Shown piece by piece: positions 53,006 through 64,000 of a stretch of DNA of 64,000 nt. Source of the stretch: Rhinopithecus roxellana (Eukaryota; Chordata; Mammalia; Primates; Cercopithecidae); NCBI RefSeq assembly GCF_007565055.1, contig NC_044568.1:22746620-22810619 (forward strand). The letters run 5' to 3'. How positions within the stretch are numbered: the first letter of the stretch is position 1; every line of letters begins with the position of its first letter. A model generated the notes under the pieces. It searched no databases. It was not told the DNA's origin and was given only the letters and a program-made list of their open reading frames with translations. A program made the translations under genes and the position numbers.

Positions 53006-54860
53006 TTGATCTCGTGAATAAATAAATGGGACATTCTAGTTGGCTAATGTTCCAAGAGTCATAGAATATGGTTAAAAAAAAAGACTTAGTTTTATTTTTA
53101 AAAATTACTTGCGTATTGATTAGGGTAAAAGACATGAGCAGTCTTGTTAAGACACTTAAACAAACATGAGACAGACATGTGAGGTCTGTCTTTGGTGACA
53201 GAGGTATGGCAGTGTGGCCGTCTTTTTTTTAAAACTTCACCTGCTTTCTTATGCCAAGATGGTAACAGCTGTAGGACCACGTGTTCCCCAGTCTCTGCCC
53301 ACCCTTGCAGTTTCTTGCATTCCTGCCATTATGATAGGATTTATAAGGACCCTTTTCAAAGGAGAGGAATCAGGAAGAGATTTGACAGAGATATAAAAAT
53401 AGCACCAGGGTTGAGTGAATAGAAGCTTCCAGACTGAGCTGCTGTTGAAATATAAGACAGAGAAGGGCACTGGTGCCAGTGAAATTCGCTGGTACCTCCG
53501 TTCCTACAGCTGGCTGCAAAGTCATCGGCACAGTCCTTGCTCCAGTGAGATTTTAGTGGCTGTGAGTTTAAAAGCCACTATAGATTAATTGGCACTTTTG
53601 GGCACTTTGGGGGCAGCAGTGGATTTCTCCATTGAAATGTCCATTCACATTTCACATAGCCAGGTATGGAGAATGCACAAAGGACCAACCCTGCAGGGGT
53701 TGAAAGCAGGAAACGAAGCGGAGGTATGGAGCTGAGACTTCGGGGCCAGCTTGCTGGTGAATGGTTAGGCCTGAAGCTAGGGTGTGGAAGAATGGGGAGT
53801 GTCATCCCGAGCTGTTCCATAGGAAACTTATTATTGTGGGTTTGCTTGTCTGTACCCATCTTTCCTGGGTAGTATGTGCCAGCCAAGACCATGTGGCCTG
53901 AATTATTTTGCTTACTTGCCTTGTCTTACATCAGTGACACACACAGACACACACAGGCACACACACGCACACGCACATGCACAAACACACCCCTATCTAC
54001 CTTATCTTCTAGCCTCACACTGCCTGGGTCACTGTCAGGTCAAGGTTGGTCACTATCAAGGCTGATCTTATGGAACAGGAAGCTCTTCTGTAGTCACATT
54101 TTACTGCAATCATTAGCCAGGTGCCCAGGAAAAGCAATCAATAGCAATAGAGTAATCAGAGGAAGGCTACAGGGGGCCCAGAGCAGCCAGGAACACATGT
54201 CCGGCCTGGGTGTGACTCAGAGATTGACTGCTCCTGCCTCACAGGCTTTCCACACAGAATTTAAGAAGGTGAGAGTGGTGGACATTATATGTCTCCAAAA
54301 CCAGCAGACGTAGGACATTCTTCATGAAGGAGGCATCGGAAACATTCTATAAAGATCCTTCCTGTTGCAAAAGGAACTCTCAGCACCTAAACAGCCTAGA
54401 TGTAATATAACTAGAAACTCTCATCTACTCTGCATATCTTTACTTTAAATTTAATTCCATCATATTTTGTGGTGATACATATTTATGATGTTAAGACATT
54501 TGATTATATATAAAGAGCTCCTCAGTCATAGCTAAGCATTAAATGAAGCTTTCATGTTTCCCTATTCCTCAAATATGTTGCTACATGTTTCTGGTACTCC
54601 TCCCTCTCTTTTCTCTGTGGTCGCTAAAGAAGGAACCTAGAAAGGAGAATGTGAGTCATCCTACTTAATATGGGAGATTTATACCTTTATGAAAACAAAG
54701 CAGTTTTTTGATTGTTTGTTTTAAATATGACTTACTCTAATACCATGTGTAAATGCACAAATCATAAGATTTTTCCAAGCAGAGACTTTTCCTGAATGTC
54801 TGCATTTTTCTCTAGTGCTAAGGGCATTGAATCCTTCTATTCTAAATGACCTTCCTCTTC
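53006..54860. other. Mostly unique sequence with a CA repeat
   Basis: Imperfect CA/CG-containing repeat at 53936-53991 (ACACACGCACACGCACATGC). The 145-codon frame at 53876-54313 runs through that repeat and has no known domain. Confidence 0.4.
53936..53991. repeat. Imperfect (CA)n with CG steps
   Basis: GACACACACAGACACACACAGG followed by CACACACGCACACGCACATGC. Confidence 0.9.
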
Positions 54861-55169
54861 TGCTTAGGAGTGGGAGATGGAGTCTTTGCTCGAGGACCAG
54901 TCAAGGGCCAGCTGTGGTGGTGCAGAGGAAAGGACAGGTGGGAGGGGTCGTCCAGTGAATGATGCTAGAATGAAACTAGGAATGCTCCCCTGGGAAATGG
55001 GGGGACTCTGGAGGTAGAGGGCAAAGGCAATATTGCATAGTAAAGTCAAAGACACAAATTCCAGATATAAAACATATATGAAGAATGTCCAGTCCAGTGT
55101 CAGGTAGAAAAAGAGGCAAGGAATTAAAGGGGTTAGGAGTGCCAGTAGTCTCAACATCAGTTGTCCTGA

Positions 55170-55310
55170 CATCAGCCCCTCATCAGATATTTACTGAGCA
55201 CATGTTTTGAACTATGTCCTGCACTGGATGAGGAGGTTATAGCAGGAATAGAAATGACTTCTCACCTCCTGAATGACATTTATGTTCCAACAACAGTACA
55301 TAAAGAGACA
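55170..55310 (-). mobile_element. L2 LINE tail
   Basis: CAGATATTTACTGAGCACATG, TGCACTGGATGAGGAGG and TTATGTTCCAACAACAGTAC are the reverse L2 tail. Confidence 0.7.
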
Positions 55311-55324
55311 GGATGAAGTTGGGG

Positions 55325-55510
55325 TTTAGTGTACCAGACTTGGAGTGGCAGAACTAGGTTCAAGCCTTGGTTTGCCACTCACTGGTCATGTGCTTTTGAG
55401 CAAGTTACTTAATCTCTTTGAATCTGTTTTCTCACTCATACACTAGGAGAAGAACTATGTGAGACATAAACTATGCATGCTGAATGCATGATGCTGGCAG
55501 ATGCTAGGCT
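55325..55510 (+). mobile_element. MIR
   Basis: GGTTCAAGCCTTGGTTTGCCACTCACTGG, GAGCAAGTTACTTAATCTCTTTG and TATGTGAGACATAAAC follow forward MIR. Confidence 0.85.
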
Positions 55511-56609
55511 TACAGTACATGACAGCTTATGGATATGTCTTTGGGCTCCTGAGGCTGTGTTGTCCAGCGTGGGTGAACCTCAGGTCTTGGGTAAACACTA
55601 TGGTTAAGAGCTAATGACCTTAGCGTGATCATTCTTTGGTAGCATTTTAGCGCACAGTGCTAGTCATTAAGACTTTTCCATTCTTCACCTGCCATAGTCA
55701 CAGGAAAGTCAAACTCCAGGTCACAGAGGTTTATTTGGGGCCCCTGACATCCACAAAACCTTTATTTTCTACCACTTGAAAACTGATAAAATTTACTGGA
55801 CAAGAATTTAACTGAGTCATTTTCAGTAACTGCTGTTAAATTTACCAGCAATAAACAAGTGTTTCTTCTACTTTCTGATAAACTGATTCCTACCCTTTGT
55901 GCCTGAAGGGGAGATGATGTCTACAGGAGAAATGGGTAGAACCATATAAAACAAAGCTTCTGGGTCTGTAAATTGCAGGTCGGTGAAGCTGAATTCTCCC
56001 GGAGCAATTTCTTAAGAAAACATGAAGATACCCATCTTTACTTGACTGCTTGTTTTTCCAGTGGTGATGATTCCATTTCCCTTGATGAAATACTAAGGGA
56101 TTTATATGCATGAGATGCCTATGGGGTGATAGATGTTTATTGGCCCAAGGTTATTTCCTTGGGTCAATTTTCTGCTCTTTTCCTGTGGGAAGAAGGTGTC
56201 ATGAACTCATAATATCTAGTATATTCGCATTAAGCATTAGGGTAGGATGCTTCCATTCTCCTTGCTGGCAGCTGGCATTGTTCTTTCTCCATGGCTTCCT
56301 GTCCCTTCGGCATTTTGTCACGTTAATGACATGACAAAAGGAAGTGGAAAAGTGACTCTGGCTTTTGATCCAGGTAGACATGTTTTGATCTGGGGGTACC
56401 ACTAGGAATGTGAGAGTCAGCATCAATGTCTTGCCAGATTCGTTGTTGAACTTTCAATTGTTATATTCATGTGCCTCATAGGCCTTCATCTGGATGTGAT
56501 CTTTATTATAAATGTTTGTCTTTGAATTCCCCAACTGAAAGAATGAACTTCCCAATTCCAGAGTAAACCAGAGCATATACATTTTTAACTAACATTTTCT
56601 CCCTTATTT
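55511..56609. other. Unique sequence, no gene seen
   Basis: No element recognised. Three short frames of 73-75 codons near 55890-56426 lack domains. Confidence 0.4.
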
Positions 56610-56800
56610 AAACTGGTCGCTATTGTTTTGAAAACCTCCTGTGTGTCAGATACTGTTCTAGACATACTAAAGCATGTTATATCAAAACATCACAGCAACC
56701 CTATAGAAGAAGATGATGTGATGGCTGCTATCTGATAAAAGAAAGAAGGCCAAGACATTGCTCAACAGCAAATTGACAGTAAATAGATCCAAAAGAGGCA
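56610..56800 (-). mobile_element. MIR
   Basis: CTGTGTGTCAGATACTGTTCTAGAC, CATCACAGCAACCCTATAG, and GCCAAGACATTGCTCAAC follow reverse MIR. Confidence 0.75.
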
Positions 56801-57884
56801 ACCCTGGAATGCACTTTAATCCAAGGCAACGCAGTGCCTCTTGTCTTTATGCTTCAGGTTTGTGCATACAGATTACTCGGAGCCTGCCAAAGAGTTTCAT
56901 CAGTCTCTCCTGTGCCTTGGGTTTCTAATCTGCTCTAACTTAACACTGGGATCGTGTTGATCTGTGTTAGAGGCTGAGGGCTTGAGCAAGCTGGAGTCCC
57001 CATTGCAGTAAATGATGGGAACAACCTTCGAACTTGCCATTAATAAACTGAACTATTCACGTTTCTATGGCATAGCTTGACATTTAAGCTGAAGGTTTGT
57101 AATGCTAATAAACAGCTCAGGATGTGATGTGATTGTGTGTGTGTGTGTGTGTGTGTGTTTGTTTGACTGTCACACAATTAAAAGCTTAACTGAGAAGGTT
57201 AAAGCTTTCATTAAAAGCCATCCACTTTTATTTATTTAGTGTTTTGGGGACCTGGAGAGAGTACAAATCAAGAATAGGCCTCCAGGGGACATCTTTTTAG
57301 ATATGAGCCAATGATACTAGTCTAACTATTGGACTGCAGGCAGCCTGATTGTTAGGTTAAGAAAAAAAAAATGAATGAACAAATGTGGTCATTTGAAGAA
57401 ATCAGACATGTGATTATTTTTCCTTCGCTACAAAAGTACCCCAGAGATCTACCAGCCCCTTCTTTGATTAATACCGCTTGCGGTGGTTGCACACTGCTCA
57501 ACTTGGCATTGCATTTATCAAAATTTGCCAGAGCAGACAGGCATCTCCATGTGAAAAGAGTGACTGTAATGGGCCCCTGAGCCTTGCAGGGAATATCTGG
57601 GCTCCATGAATGGAAAAGGTGGACATGCTAGGGTGGTGGGCTCATGGCCTAGACTCTGTGCTTTCTTCTCCAAACCATTAAGTCATCTAAGCAGCTCTTA
57701 ACACGAAGGTTTTACCCTCGATCTTCCAAATGAGGTGACCTGCATTGTATATAATCTTCAGGGTTCCCTCTTGCCTCTTATTTGCCTCTTGGTCCTGCCA
57801 AAGGCCAGAACACAGAGAAAGGCTTCTGGAAGAGCTTTCTCAAGTGTTTGTTTCCAAATGCTGACCCAAACTATTCACTTTTGA
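56801..57884. other. Unique block, possible developmental enhancer
   Basis: 56990-57240 is repeat-free apart from a GT run and dense in TAAT/forkhead-like words: CCATTAATAAAC, TGCTAATAAACAGC, CACAATTAAAAGC, CATTAAAAGCC. The GT run (57134-57160) sits in the middle. No open frame. Confidence 0.45.
57134..57160. repeat. (TG)n dinucleotide repeat
   Basis: About 25 bases of TG followed by TTTGTTTG. Confidence 0.95.
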
Positions 57885-58015
57885 TTCATCTAGGGAGTGA
57901 ATTTTTTTAAAAGATACATATTTCTAGGCCCTACCCTCAGTGTTTTTGATTCAGTGTGTCAAAAAAAAGGTGATTCTGATGATCCATAAGCTTTGTAAAA
58001 CACTAATTTCTAAAC
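57885..58015 (+). mobile_element. MER5A-type hAT fragment
   Basis: TTCTAGGCCCTACCCTCAGTG, TTTTTGATTCAGTGTGTC and GTGATTCTGATGATCC match forward MER5A. Terminal repeats are lost. Confidence 0.65.
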
Positions 58016-60269
58016 ATCATTCTGACCTTGCCTCTAGACACTAAACCTTTGTCCAGGTGGACCCCTGAGCTAACTAAAAGTTCATTCCCTGGAAACCTAA
58101 ATGCAGTAGAGGTCTTTGCAGGACTCTTACTACAAACCTGAAATATATCATCCTAGTCCTCATACAATTGCCATTGCTGAATTGGATGGCAGCCAACATC
58201 TCTAACTTTAATTGAAGGTTACTCTAAAACCTCAAAGAATGAATTCAACTTCTGCATTTGCAGTAAATTTTGGCAGGTAATACTGACCTTCATATTTCCC
58301 TGCGACCGTTTCATAATGGACCAGAAAAGAAGTTTCACTCAAAAATCAAGCTTCTTCCAGAATTGGTAGGATTTCTCATCTCATGTGAAATAAACAATGT
58401 TTCCTTCTTTATCTTGGATGACAGGAAGCTCAGAGCCCTTCTTTATTCTTAATAGCAGAAACATTTTAACTCTTACCCTTGCTGTATCGATTTTTTCCTT
58501 CTTTTTTTCACTATTAATTATTTCCCCTTTAAAATTCCTACTCAGTGTCACTTTAATAACCCATTTGGAAACATTTTGGGAAAAAAATTTAAATCTGAGG
58601 ACTTGGTGAGTGCAGCATGACATTTGTGGGAAGAGGCATACAGGCCTTCCAGCATCCCACTAGAGGCAAATAAGAATATTTTAGATGGTTTCATTCATTC
58701 TTTCTTTTGTCCTGCTATAGTATCCTCCCTGCCTTAGATTCCTGCTCATGACCTTTAAGAAACTGATCATGCTATGGGCAAGTCCTTCTCTAGCACCCAG
58801 GCCACATCATAGATCTTCTTACATTGTGAATATTGTTCATCAGGATGAGCTACATTTCTAATATTTCCAGGTTCACATCCGTAAAACTTTAAAACTATAT
58901 AGGTCTATAGATTTCTCTTATTGCTTTTTATATTCAAATCCATTAATATGAAAAATTTCAAAGCCATTTTAGATTGGAAGTAATTCAGCCAGATACCATT
59001 TGAATATCAAGTCTGATTTCGGTTGGTTGAGAAATATCGAGAGGGGGCTGCACATGGTTGTTCCTATTTCAAAAGCCTGGATAAACACAGCCGTAAAATT
59101 TGCCTTTCACAGAATGACCGCTCTCTATGTATCCGCAGTGCCCACTCAGGCCAGAGTTGAACATGAGAGCCAAAATCCTTCTGACCTTTTCCCAAATAAC
59201 CCTGCAAGGGAAATTTAAAAAAATGAATGAATAAAGTAAAAAAAAGAAAAAAAAAAAAAAAAAGAATTGCAAGCTAAAATTACACTGGCAGTGAAATTTA
59301 TAATTTTTAAAAGGAAAAATTCAGAAAACATATTTCACAGAATGTAAACATGCCCAACTCCTAATAAGTAGAGATAAATTCCAATTAATTATTGTCAATA
59401 TTCCAAAAGTTAGGGCAAAACAAACCGACTATGCAGAAACATTTTATTGAAGTGATATTTATAGCATCAGAGTTGTAGAAAAATCTCCATATTCAGTGAT
59501 TAGGAGTGGTTACCAAATTTAACATATGCCCGTTGACTGATGCTTAAAGATAACAATTTTATTTAATAGGACAGGGGGTGTCATGAGTGAGCAATTTTAT
59601 ATTCAGTTTGATAGTCATTAATTTAATATTAATGTTGTTTGAACAGAGAAGGGCATTTTGATTTAAATAATGTTCATCCAGAATCACAATAGAGATGTGT
59701 CTATAGCTCAGAAATTCAGATTATTCTTTTAATTCTATTACATTTGAGGAAATTATTTTATTATGTTCCAATGAATCCCATTTGATGTGAGAAAAAGAAA
59801 TGGACATTTCTTAAGTACTTGTTAACCCACAGTTTGTTACATCCATTTTGCGATGAGGTTTTCACAAAACATATTAAAATAGTATGTTTTAGTTGTCACT
59901 GGTCTGAGGATCCAAACAGGGTCACAGTGACTTAAAAAATGGCATGTTTTCTCCAGGCACACTAACTCACTGTGTAGGAAGGTCAGGGTGTTCCAAGCTC
60001 TCCCTAAATATTTCCAGGGAATGTCTAAGTGAGGGGTGTCTACACATGTGAGCTCCACCATGTGGCACATTCAGCTCCTGTAGCATCTCCTGGTGTCCTG
60101 GCTTCTGTGGCCCACAATGTTGCTTATCCTGCTGCTGACCACTGCAAAACCCTTGATGCGGGTGCTGGTCCCTAGCACTGGGTGCCGTTATCCTTGTCTG
60201 CTGAAGCCACAGGTTTTGAATCTTCTCAGTGCCTCACTGGAGACTTTAGGAAGCCAGTGCTTTAGACTT
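58016..60269. other. Mostly unique, AT-rich sequence
   Basis: A-rich run at 59238-59264. 59540-59760 is AT-rich and repeat-free, with ATTAATTTAATATTAATG as a near-palindrome. 58720-58830 may be diverged L2. No gene recognised. Confidence 0.4.
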
Positions 60270-60284
60270 AAGTAAACCTCTTTT

Positions 60285-60575
60285 TTTTTTTTTTTTTTCA
60301 GAGTCTTGCTCTTATTGCTTAGGCTGGAGTGCGATGGCATTATCTCGCCTCACTGCAACCTCCACCTCCCAGGTTCGAGCAATTCTCCTGCCTCAGCCTC
60401 CTGAGTAGCTGGGATTGCAGGCACCCACCACCATGCCCAGCTGATTTTTGTATTTTTAGTAGAGATGAGGTTTTGCCATGTTGGCCAGGCTGGTCTCGAA
60501 CTCCTGACCTCATGATCTGCCCGCCTCAGCCTTCCAAACTGCTGGGATTACAGGGGTAAGCCATCACGCCGAGAC
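60285..60575 (-). mobile_element. AluS-like with target duplication
   Basis: Reverse Alu from a T run to ACGCCGAGAC. AAGTAAACCTC...TTTT at 60270-60284 and AAGTAAACCTCTTTT at 60576-60590 are the duplications. Confidence 0.93.
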
Positions 60576-60599
60576 AAGTAAACCTCTTTTGAAAAACAA

Positions 60600-60935
60600 A
60601 TGAAGCATATACGCAGAAAAGTACAGGAATCATAAGTTTAGAGCCCAAATAAGTTTCATAAAATAAAACACCTGTGTAACCACTGTATCAAGAAGTAGAA
60701 CCTTCCAACACCGTTTTGTCACTTGCCTGACAAGGTAACCACTATTTTTACATTGATCCCCATCAGTTAGTTTGGTTTATTTTTGGACTTTGTGTAAATG
60801 AAATTGTATAGCTTACTAATCATTCTACTGCTGATGGACAGGTAGATATTTCCAGTTTGGGTCCATGATAAGTCAAGTTGGTATAAACGTTCTTTCGCTT
60901 GCAGTAAGTTTTCTTGAAGTAAGTTTTTACTCACC
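60600..60935 (+). mobile_element. Old L1M-type LINE fragment
   Basis: ACGCAGAAAAGTACAGGAATCATAAG, CACCTGTGTAACCACTGTATC, and TTTGTGTAAATGAAATTGTATAG, with CATTCTACTGCTGATGGACAGG, resemble old L1M text; orientation and family are approximate. Confidence 0.6.
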
Positions 60936-61489
60936 TTAGTGAAGTGGTTTCCAACCTTCCTCCAGCCTCACCTCTTGTACCCAACATGAACTTGTAAGTC
61001 ATCACTCCAACTATGGTAATCATGGCTTTACAATGCAATGAGTCTCAAATGTGGGAGGATGCCTCAGCAGGCTCATCCTTTGAAAGAGTCTCCTGGGGAA
61101 GCACCCCACTCACTGTGTGGAGACACAGACAGTGGATCAAAACTCAAGGGAGTCAGGCTGGGAGGGAGCCCTGAATAGTGGGTGCTGAGCTTCTCTCCAG
61201 ATCCCCCTCCTCTTCTTCCACGGTGACCTATGGGTGGGCTTCACTTCTCTCTCCTGTGGGTGGTGCCCCTTCTCAAGAACTCAAGGAGGTCCTCTACCCA
61301 TTAGACAAAGAATAAATAACTGAAGCCAGGACTCCTGGTCAATAATGAATGTGGGTTCTGGTGAGGAAAATTTGAGAATGAAATAAATTACACACTTCTG
61401 GTTTTTGACATGCATTTCTCTCATCCTGGATAAGGTCAGAAGAGCAGTGCAATTCCCTGCTTTTGCTTAAGACTATGATTCCAACGGTA
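60936..61489. other. Unique sequence, no gene seen
   Basis: No element or gene recognised. Confidence 0.4.
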
Positions 61490-61690
61490 ACACTTAAAAG
61501 TTATCGAACATTTATATTTGCAGGCACTGAGCTATGTATTTAACATCCATACATCATATACTCCCTGGTAGCTTCATGAAGTAGATACTGTGATGTCCAT
61601 TTTTCAGATAAGGAACCAGAGGCTCTAAGAGTCTAAGTAACCTTCCTGAGGTCACTCTATTAGAAAGTGGTAGAGTCAATAGCTACATAT
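61490..61690 (-). mobile_element. MIR
   Basis: GGCACTGAGCTATGTATTTAAC, GATGTCCATTTTTCAGATAAGG and AAAGTGGTAGAGTCAATAGC are reverse MIR in order. Confidence 0.85.
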
Positions 61691-61794
61691 GGATTTGTGT
61701 GACTTAAGAGACAATAGTCTTATTCTCCTTGTACATTGCTTTCTATGGAGGGATGCCTAATAAAATAATTTCTTTCCTGTAATGAAATGGGAAG

Positions 61795-62093
61795 GGCCAG
61801 GCACGGTGGCTCTTGCCTGTAATCCCAGCACTTTGGGAGGCCGAGGCGGGTGGACCACTTGAGATCAGGAGTTCGACACCAGCCTGGCCAGCATGGTGAA
61901 ACCCCGTCTCTACTAAAAATACAAAAATTAGCCGGATGTGTGGTGGATACCTATAATCCCAGCTACTCTGGAGGCTGAGACAGGAAAATCACTTGACCTT
62001 GGGAGGTGGAGATTACAGTGAGCCGAGATCATGCCACTGCACTCCAGCCTGGGCCACAGAGTGAAACTCCTTCTCAAAAAAAAAAAAAAAAAA
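61795..62093 (+). mobile_element. AluS-like
   Basis: GGCCAGGCACGGTGGC to CTCCTTCTC and an 18-base A tail. Target duplications are not clear. The 157-codon reverse frame at 61928-62401 begins outside and ends inside this Alu. Confidence 0.92.
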
Positions 62094-63180
62094 TGTGATA
62101 ATGCCCAGTACCAGTTGTCACTGTAACTGACACAGACACAAGGCCATATTATATGAGAAGACAATGCAGTGAATGATGCTTGCACAAGTCTGCTGTGTTC
62201 ATTTTTTGTGGTTTTGAGCTTTCCCTCTTGTCCCTGATCTTTTGCTGCAAGGTGGATGACAGGATGCTTATCCATGTTAGAGTTGAAAGAGGTAGAGTCC
62301 ATATTAATGGGATCAGAGCACTTTATCTGCAAAGTCACACCAACAGGCCTGGCCTGTGCTGACCCTGCAACATATAAAGGCAGGCTGCTAACAGGAAACA
62401 CAGGGCCATTTCTGACTTGCTTTTAAGTCCACTGTCATCCGATGTCGGGAATGATCCTCATTACCATCTCAGAAACAGAGCCACCAGCTTGCAACTCTTT
62501 CTCCCTCCTGCTGATACAGAAGGTAGCATGCAAGTCTTTCTTCTCTGGGATTGATGACTGCAATTTGTCTTTCTGGGGCTTCCACTGCTGCTTGGGCAGG
62601 CAGCAGCCGGACCTGAGAAGCCCTCCTGATGCTTCCGAGTCAGCAGATTGCTTCTGGGCTGGCCACGCTTCAGTGCCTTCCCGTTAAATACTGTATTGAT
62701 TTTAGGACTTTCTTACTTCGATGCAGCTCAGGACCCATAGTTGGCTGGGATAGGAAAGTGGGGAGGAAAGGTATAATGAGGAGAGTTGCTCAGCAGGTTT
62801 GCACACACAGCCGTAAGCTATCTGATGCTACTGATTTATTTATTTAACAAATGTAATAAGACATGGCCTCTGGTTTGACAGTAGGACTTAGTGGGAGGAG
62901 AGACCTCAGGGTGAATCTGTGGATATGAGGGTTAAATTTAGGGAAAACACACAAAGAAGTTGCATTAAGAAGGAGCAACAAGGATTAAATTTATAGGAAA
63001 CAAAAAATAGGTTGTATTAAGAAGGAACAAAGCTTCGACCAGATGAAATGCCCTTCTCTGTAGGACACCACTGCCTCCCTGCTATTTCATCAGCTCCCAC
63101 CTAAAGGACTGAAGTCATCTTCATGCAGCCCTCCCTATGGCCCTGTATTTCCCCGCTTAACTCTGTTTCTCCAGGCAATT
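62094..63180. other. Unique sequence, no gene seen
   Basis: CATATAAAGGC at 62371 is TATA-like but has no promoter context that I can defend. 62940-63030 has a local repeat of GTTGCATTAAGAAGG and GTTGTATTAAGAAGG. Confidence 0.4.
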
Positions 63181-63184
63181 GCCA

Positions 63185-63550
63185 GGCATCCTTTTAAAAA
63201 AATTGTAGTAAAATACATATAATATAAAATGTACCATTTCAACCACTTTAAAGTGTACCATTAAGTGACATTAAATATATTCTAAACATTTTGTTACCAT
63301 CACTACTCATTTCATAACTTAGAACTCTAATTCATCACCCCAAAAGGAAGCCTTGCACCCATTAAGCAGTTACTCCCCATACTTCCCCTCCCCCGTTCCT
63401 GAAAACCACTTATCTGCTTCCTGTCTCTGTGGATTTGCCTGTTCTAGACATTTCATATAAATGGAATTATACAGTATGTGGTCTTTTGTGTCTGATTTTT
63501 TTTTTGACTTAGCATAATGTGTTTAGTGTTCATCCATATTGTAGCATGTA
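63185..63550 (+). mobile_element. Old L1M-type LINE fragment
   Basis: GTAGTAAAATACATATAATATAAAATGTACC, CCCCATACTTCCCCTCCCCC, and GCATAATGTGTTTAGTGTTCATCCATATTGTAGC match old L1M sequence. Confidence 0.7.
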
Positions 63551-63832
63551 AAGGATGTGGAGAAATTAGAACCCCCATACATTGATGATAGGAATGTAAA
63601 ACGGTTCAGTCACAGTAGGAATGTTTGGAAATTCCTTAATAAGTCAAACATCTAATTACCACATGACCCAACAATTCTACTCTTAGGTATATACTCCAAA
63701 GAATTGAAGTCAGATAGCAAAATAAGTGTACACCAATGTTCATAGCAGCACTATTCATCACAGCTAAAAGGTGGAAATAACCCACATATCTATCAATTGA
63801 TGAATGGATTAAAAAAAAATAGCATATCCAGG
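63551..63832 (+). mobile_element. L1 ORF2 C-terminal fragment (L1M)
   Basis: GGATGTGGAGAAATTAGAACCC, CATGACCCAACAATTCTACTC, GGTATATACTCC and TTCATAGCAGCACTATTC correspond to the ORF2 region found at 12650-12870, but with frame breaks. It is joined to 63550 without spacer. Confidence 0.8.
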
Positions 63833-64000
63833 GATTCCTTTGAACAAATCATATCACTTTCCTGCTCAAACTCTTTAGTGGCTTTCCCTTCCATTTTATG
63901 TTAAATAGGATTGGACCATCCATGGCTACAGGGTCTCAGGTCATGCAGCCCACTCAACCTTTCCAACGTACTCTCAGACTATTCCTCCCTTTTCTCATTA
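63833..64000 (+). mobile_element. L2 LINE fragment, continues past the window
   Basis: ATATCACTTTCCTGCTCAAACTC, TTTAGTGGCTTTCCCTTCC and CTCAGGTCATGCAGCCC match forward L2 (consensus CACTCCCCTGCTCAAAACCC). Confidence 0.7.

Noticed and set aside
53876..54313. 145-codon plus-strand open frame
   Set aside because: It passes through a CA repeat (Thr/His run) and shows no known domain; the overlapping frame at 53874-54065 reads the same repeat.
62365..62385. TATA-like CATATAAAGG
   Set aside because: No CpG island, initiator, downstream exon or other promoter evidence; such words are frequent by chance.
61928..62401. 157-codon reverse-strand open frame
   Set aside because: Its C-terminal third reads antisense Alu (RLECSGMISAHCNLHLP and following), a very common artefact. 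No conserved domain or splice context.
1..64000. Bacterial-type systems: CRISPR arrays, operons, ribosome binding sites, insertion sequences
   Set aside because: No regularly spaced direct repeats with unique spacers, no dense long frames; the interspersed repeats are primate. The regular repeats are microsatellites.

Overview
The window is non-coding primate nuclear DNA, most likely from an Old World monkey (Cercopithecidae: macaque, baboon or vervet type). Alu, primate L1, MaLR LTRs, MER5-type hAT elements, MIR and L2 are all present. The youngest Alu (49050-49367) has an intact 16-bp target-site duplication and a 39-base A tail. It carries a substitution set that I associate with the cercopithecine AluY lineage: GGCTCAAGCC near the start, GCGTAAACCC, and GAGCTGAGATCTGGCCAC where human AluY has GAGCCGAGATCGCGCCAC. 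The species call is an inference from this one element and from memory of the subfamilies.

I recognise no cellular protein-coding gene, exon, tRNA, rRNA or CpG island. The longest open frame lies in a LINE-1 ORF2 relic. Most other frames over about 100 codons fall in L2, Alu or low-complexity DNA, and the rest resemble no protein I know. The window reads as intergenic or deep intronic sequence.

Layout. 0-10 kb: an L1M 3' UTR, an old Alu, a TATC microsatellite, two back-to-back hAT elements, two old L1 3' ends and many MIR/L2 pieces. 10.3-13.4 kb: an MST-type LTR nested in an MLT1-type LTR, then a 5'-inverted L1 with target-site duplications and a probable 51-nt 3' transduction. 13.4-34 kb: mostly unique sequence and MIR/L2, two more MLT1-type LTRs, a MER5A, a 65-bp purine-pyrimidine alternating tract, a 250-bp GA tract and a 145-bp CT tract. 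34-46.6 kb: several Alus, a further MLT1-type LTR, long L2 fragments, and an Alu split by a small L1 that is itself 5'-inverted. 46.6-64 kb: unique sequence with a few AT-rich TAAT-motif blocks, four nearly full-length Alus, MIR, L2, MER5A and older L1M pieces.

Nothing here is an operon or a multi-gene system. The most informative signals are insertion histories (nesting, inversion, transduction), sequences able to form non-B DNA, and several TAAT-rich unique blocks that could be conserved non-coding elements. Repeat family names come from recalled consensus sequences, and boundaries are approximate unless target-site duplications fix them.
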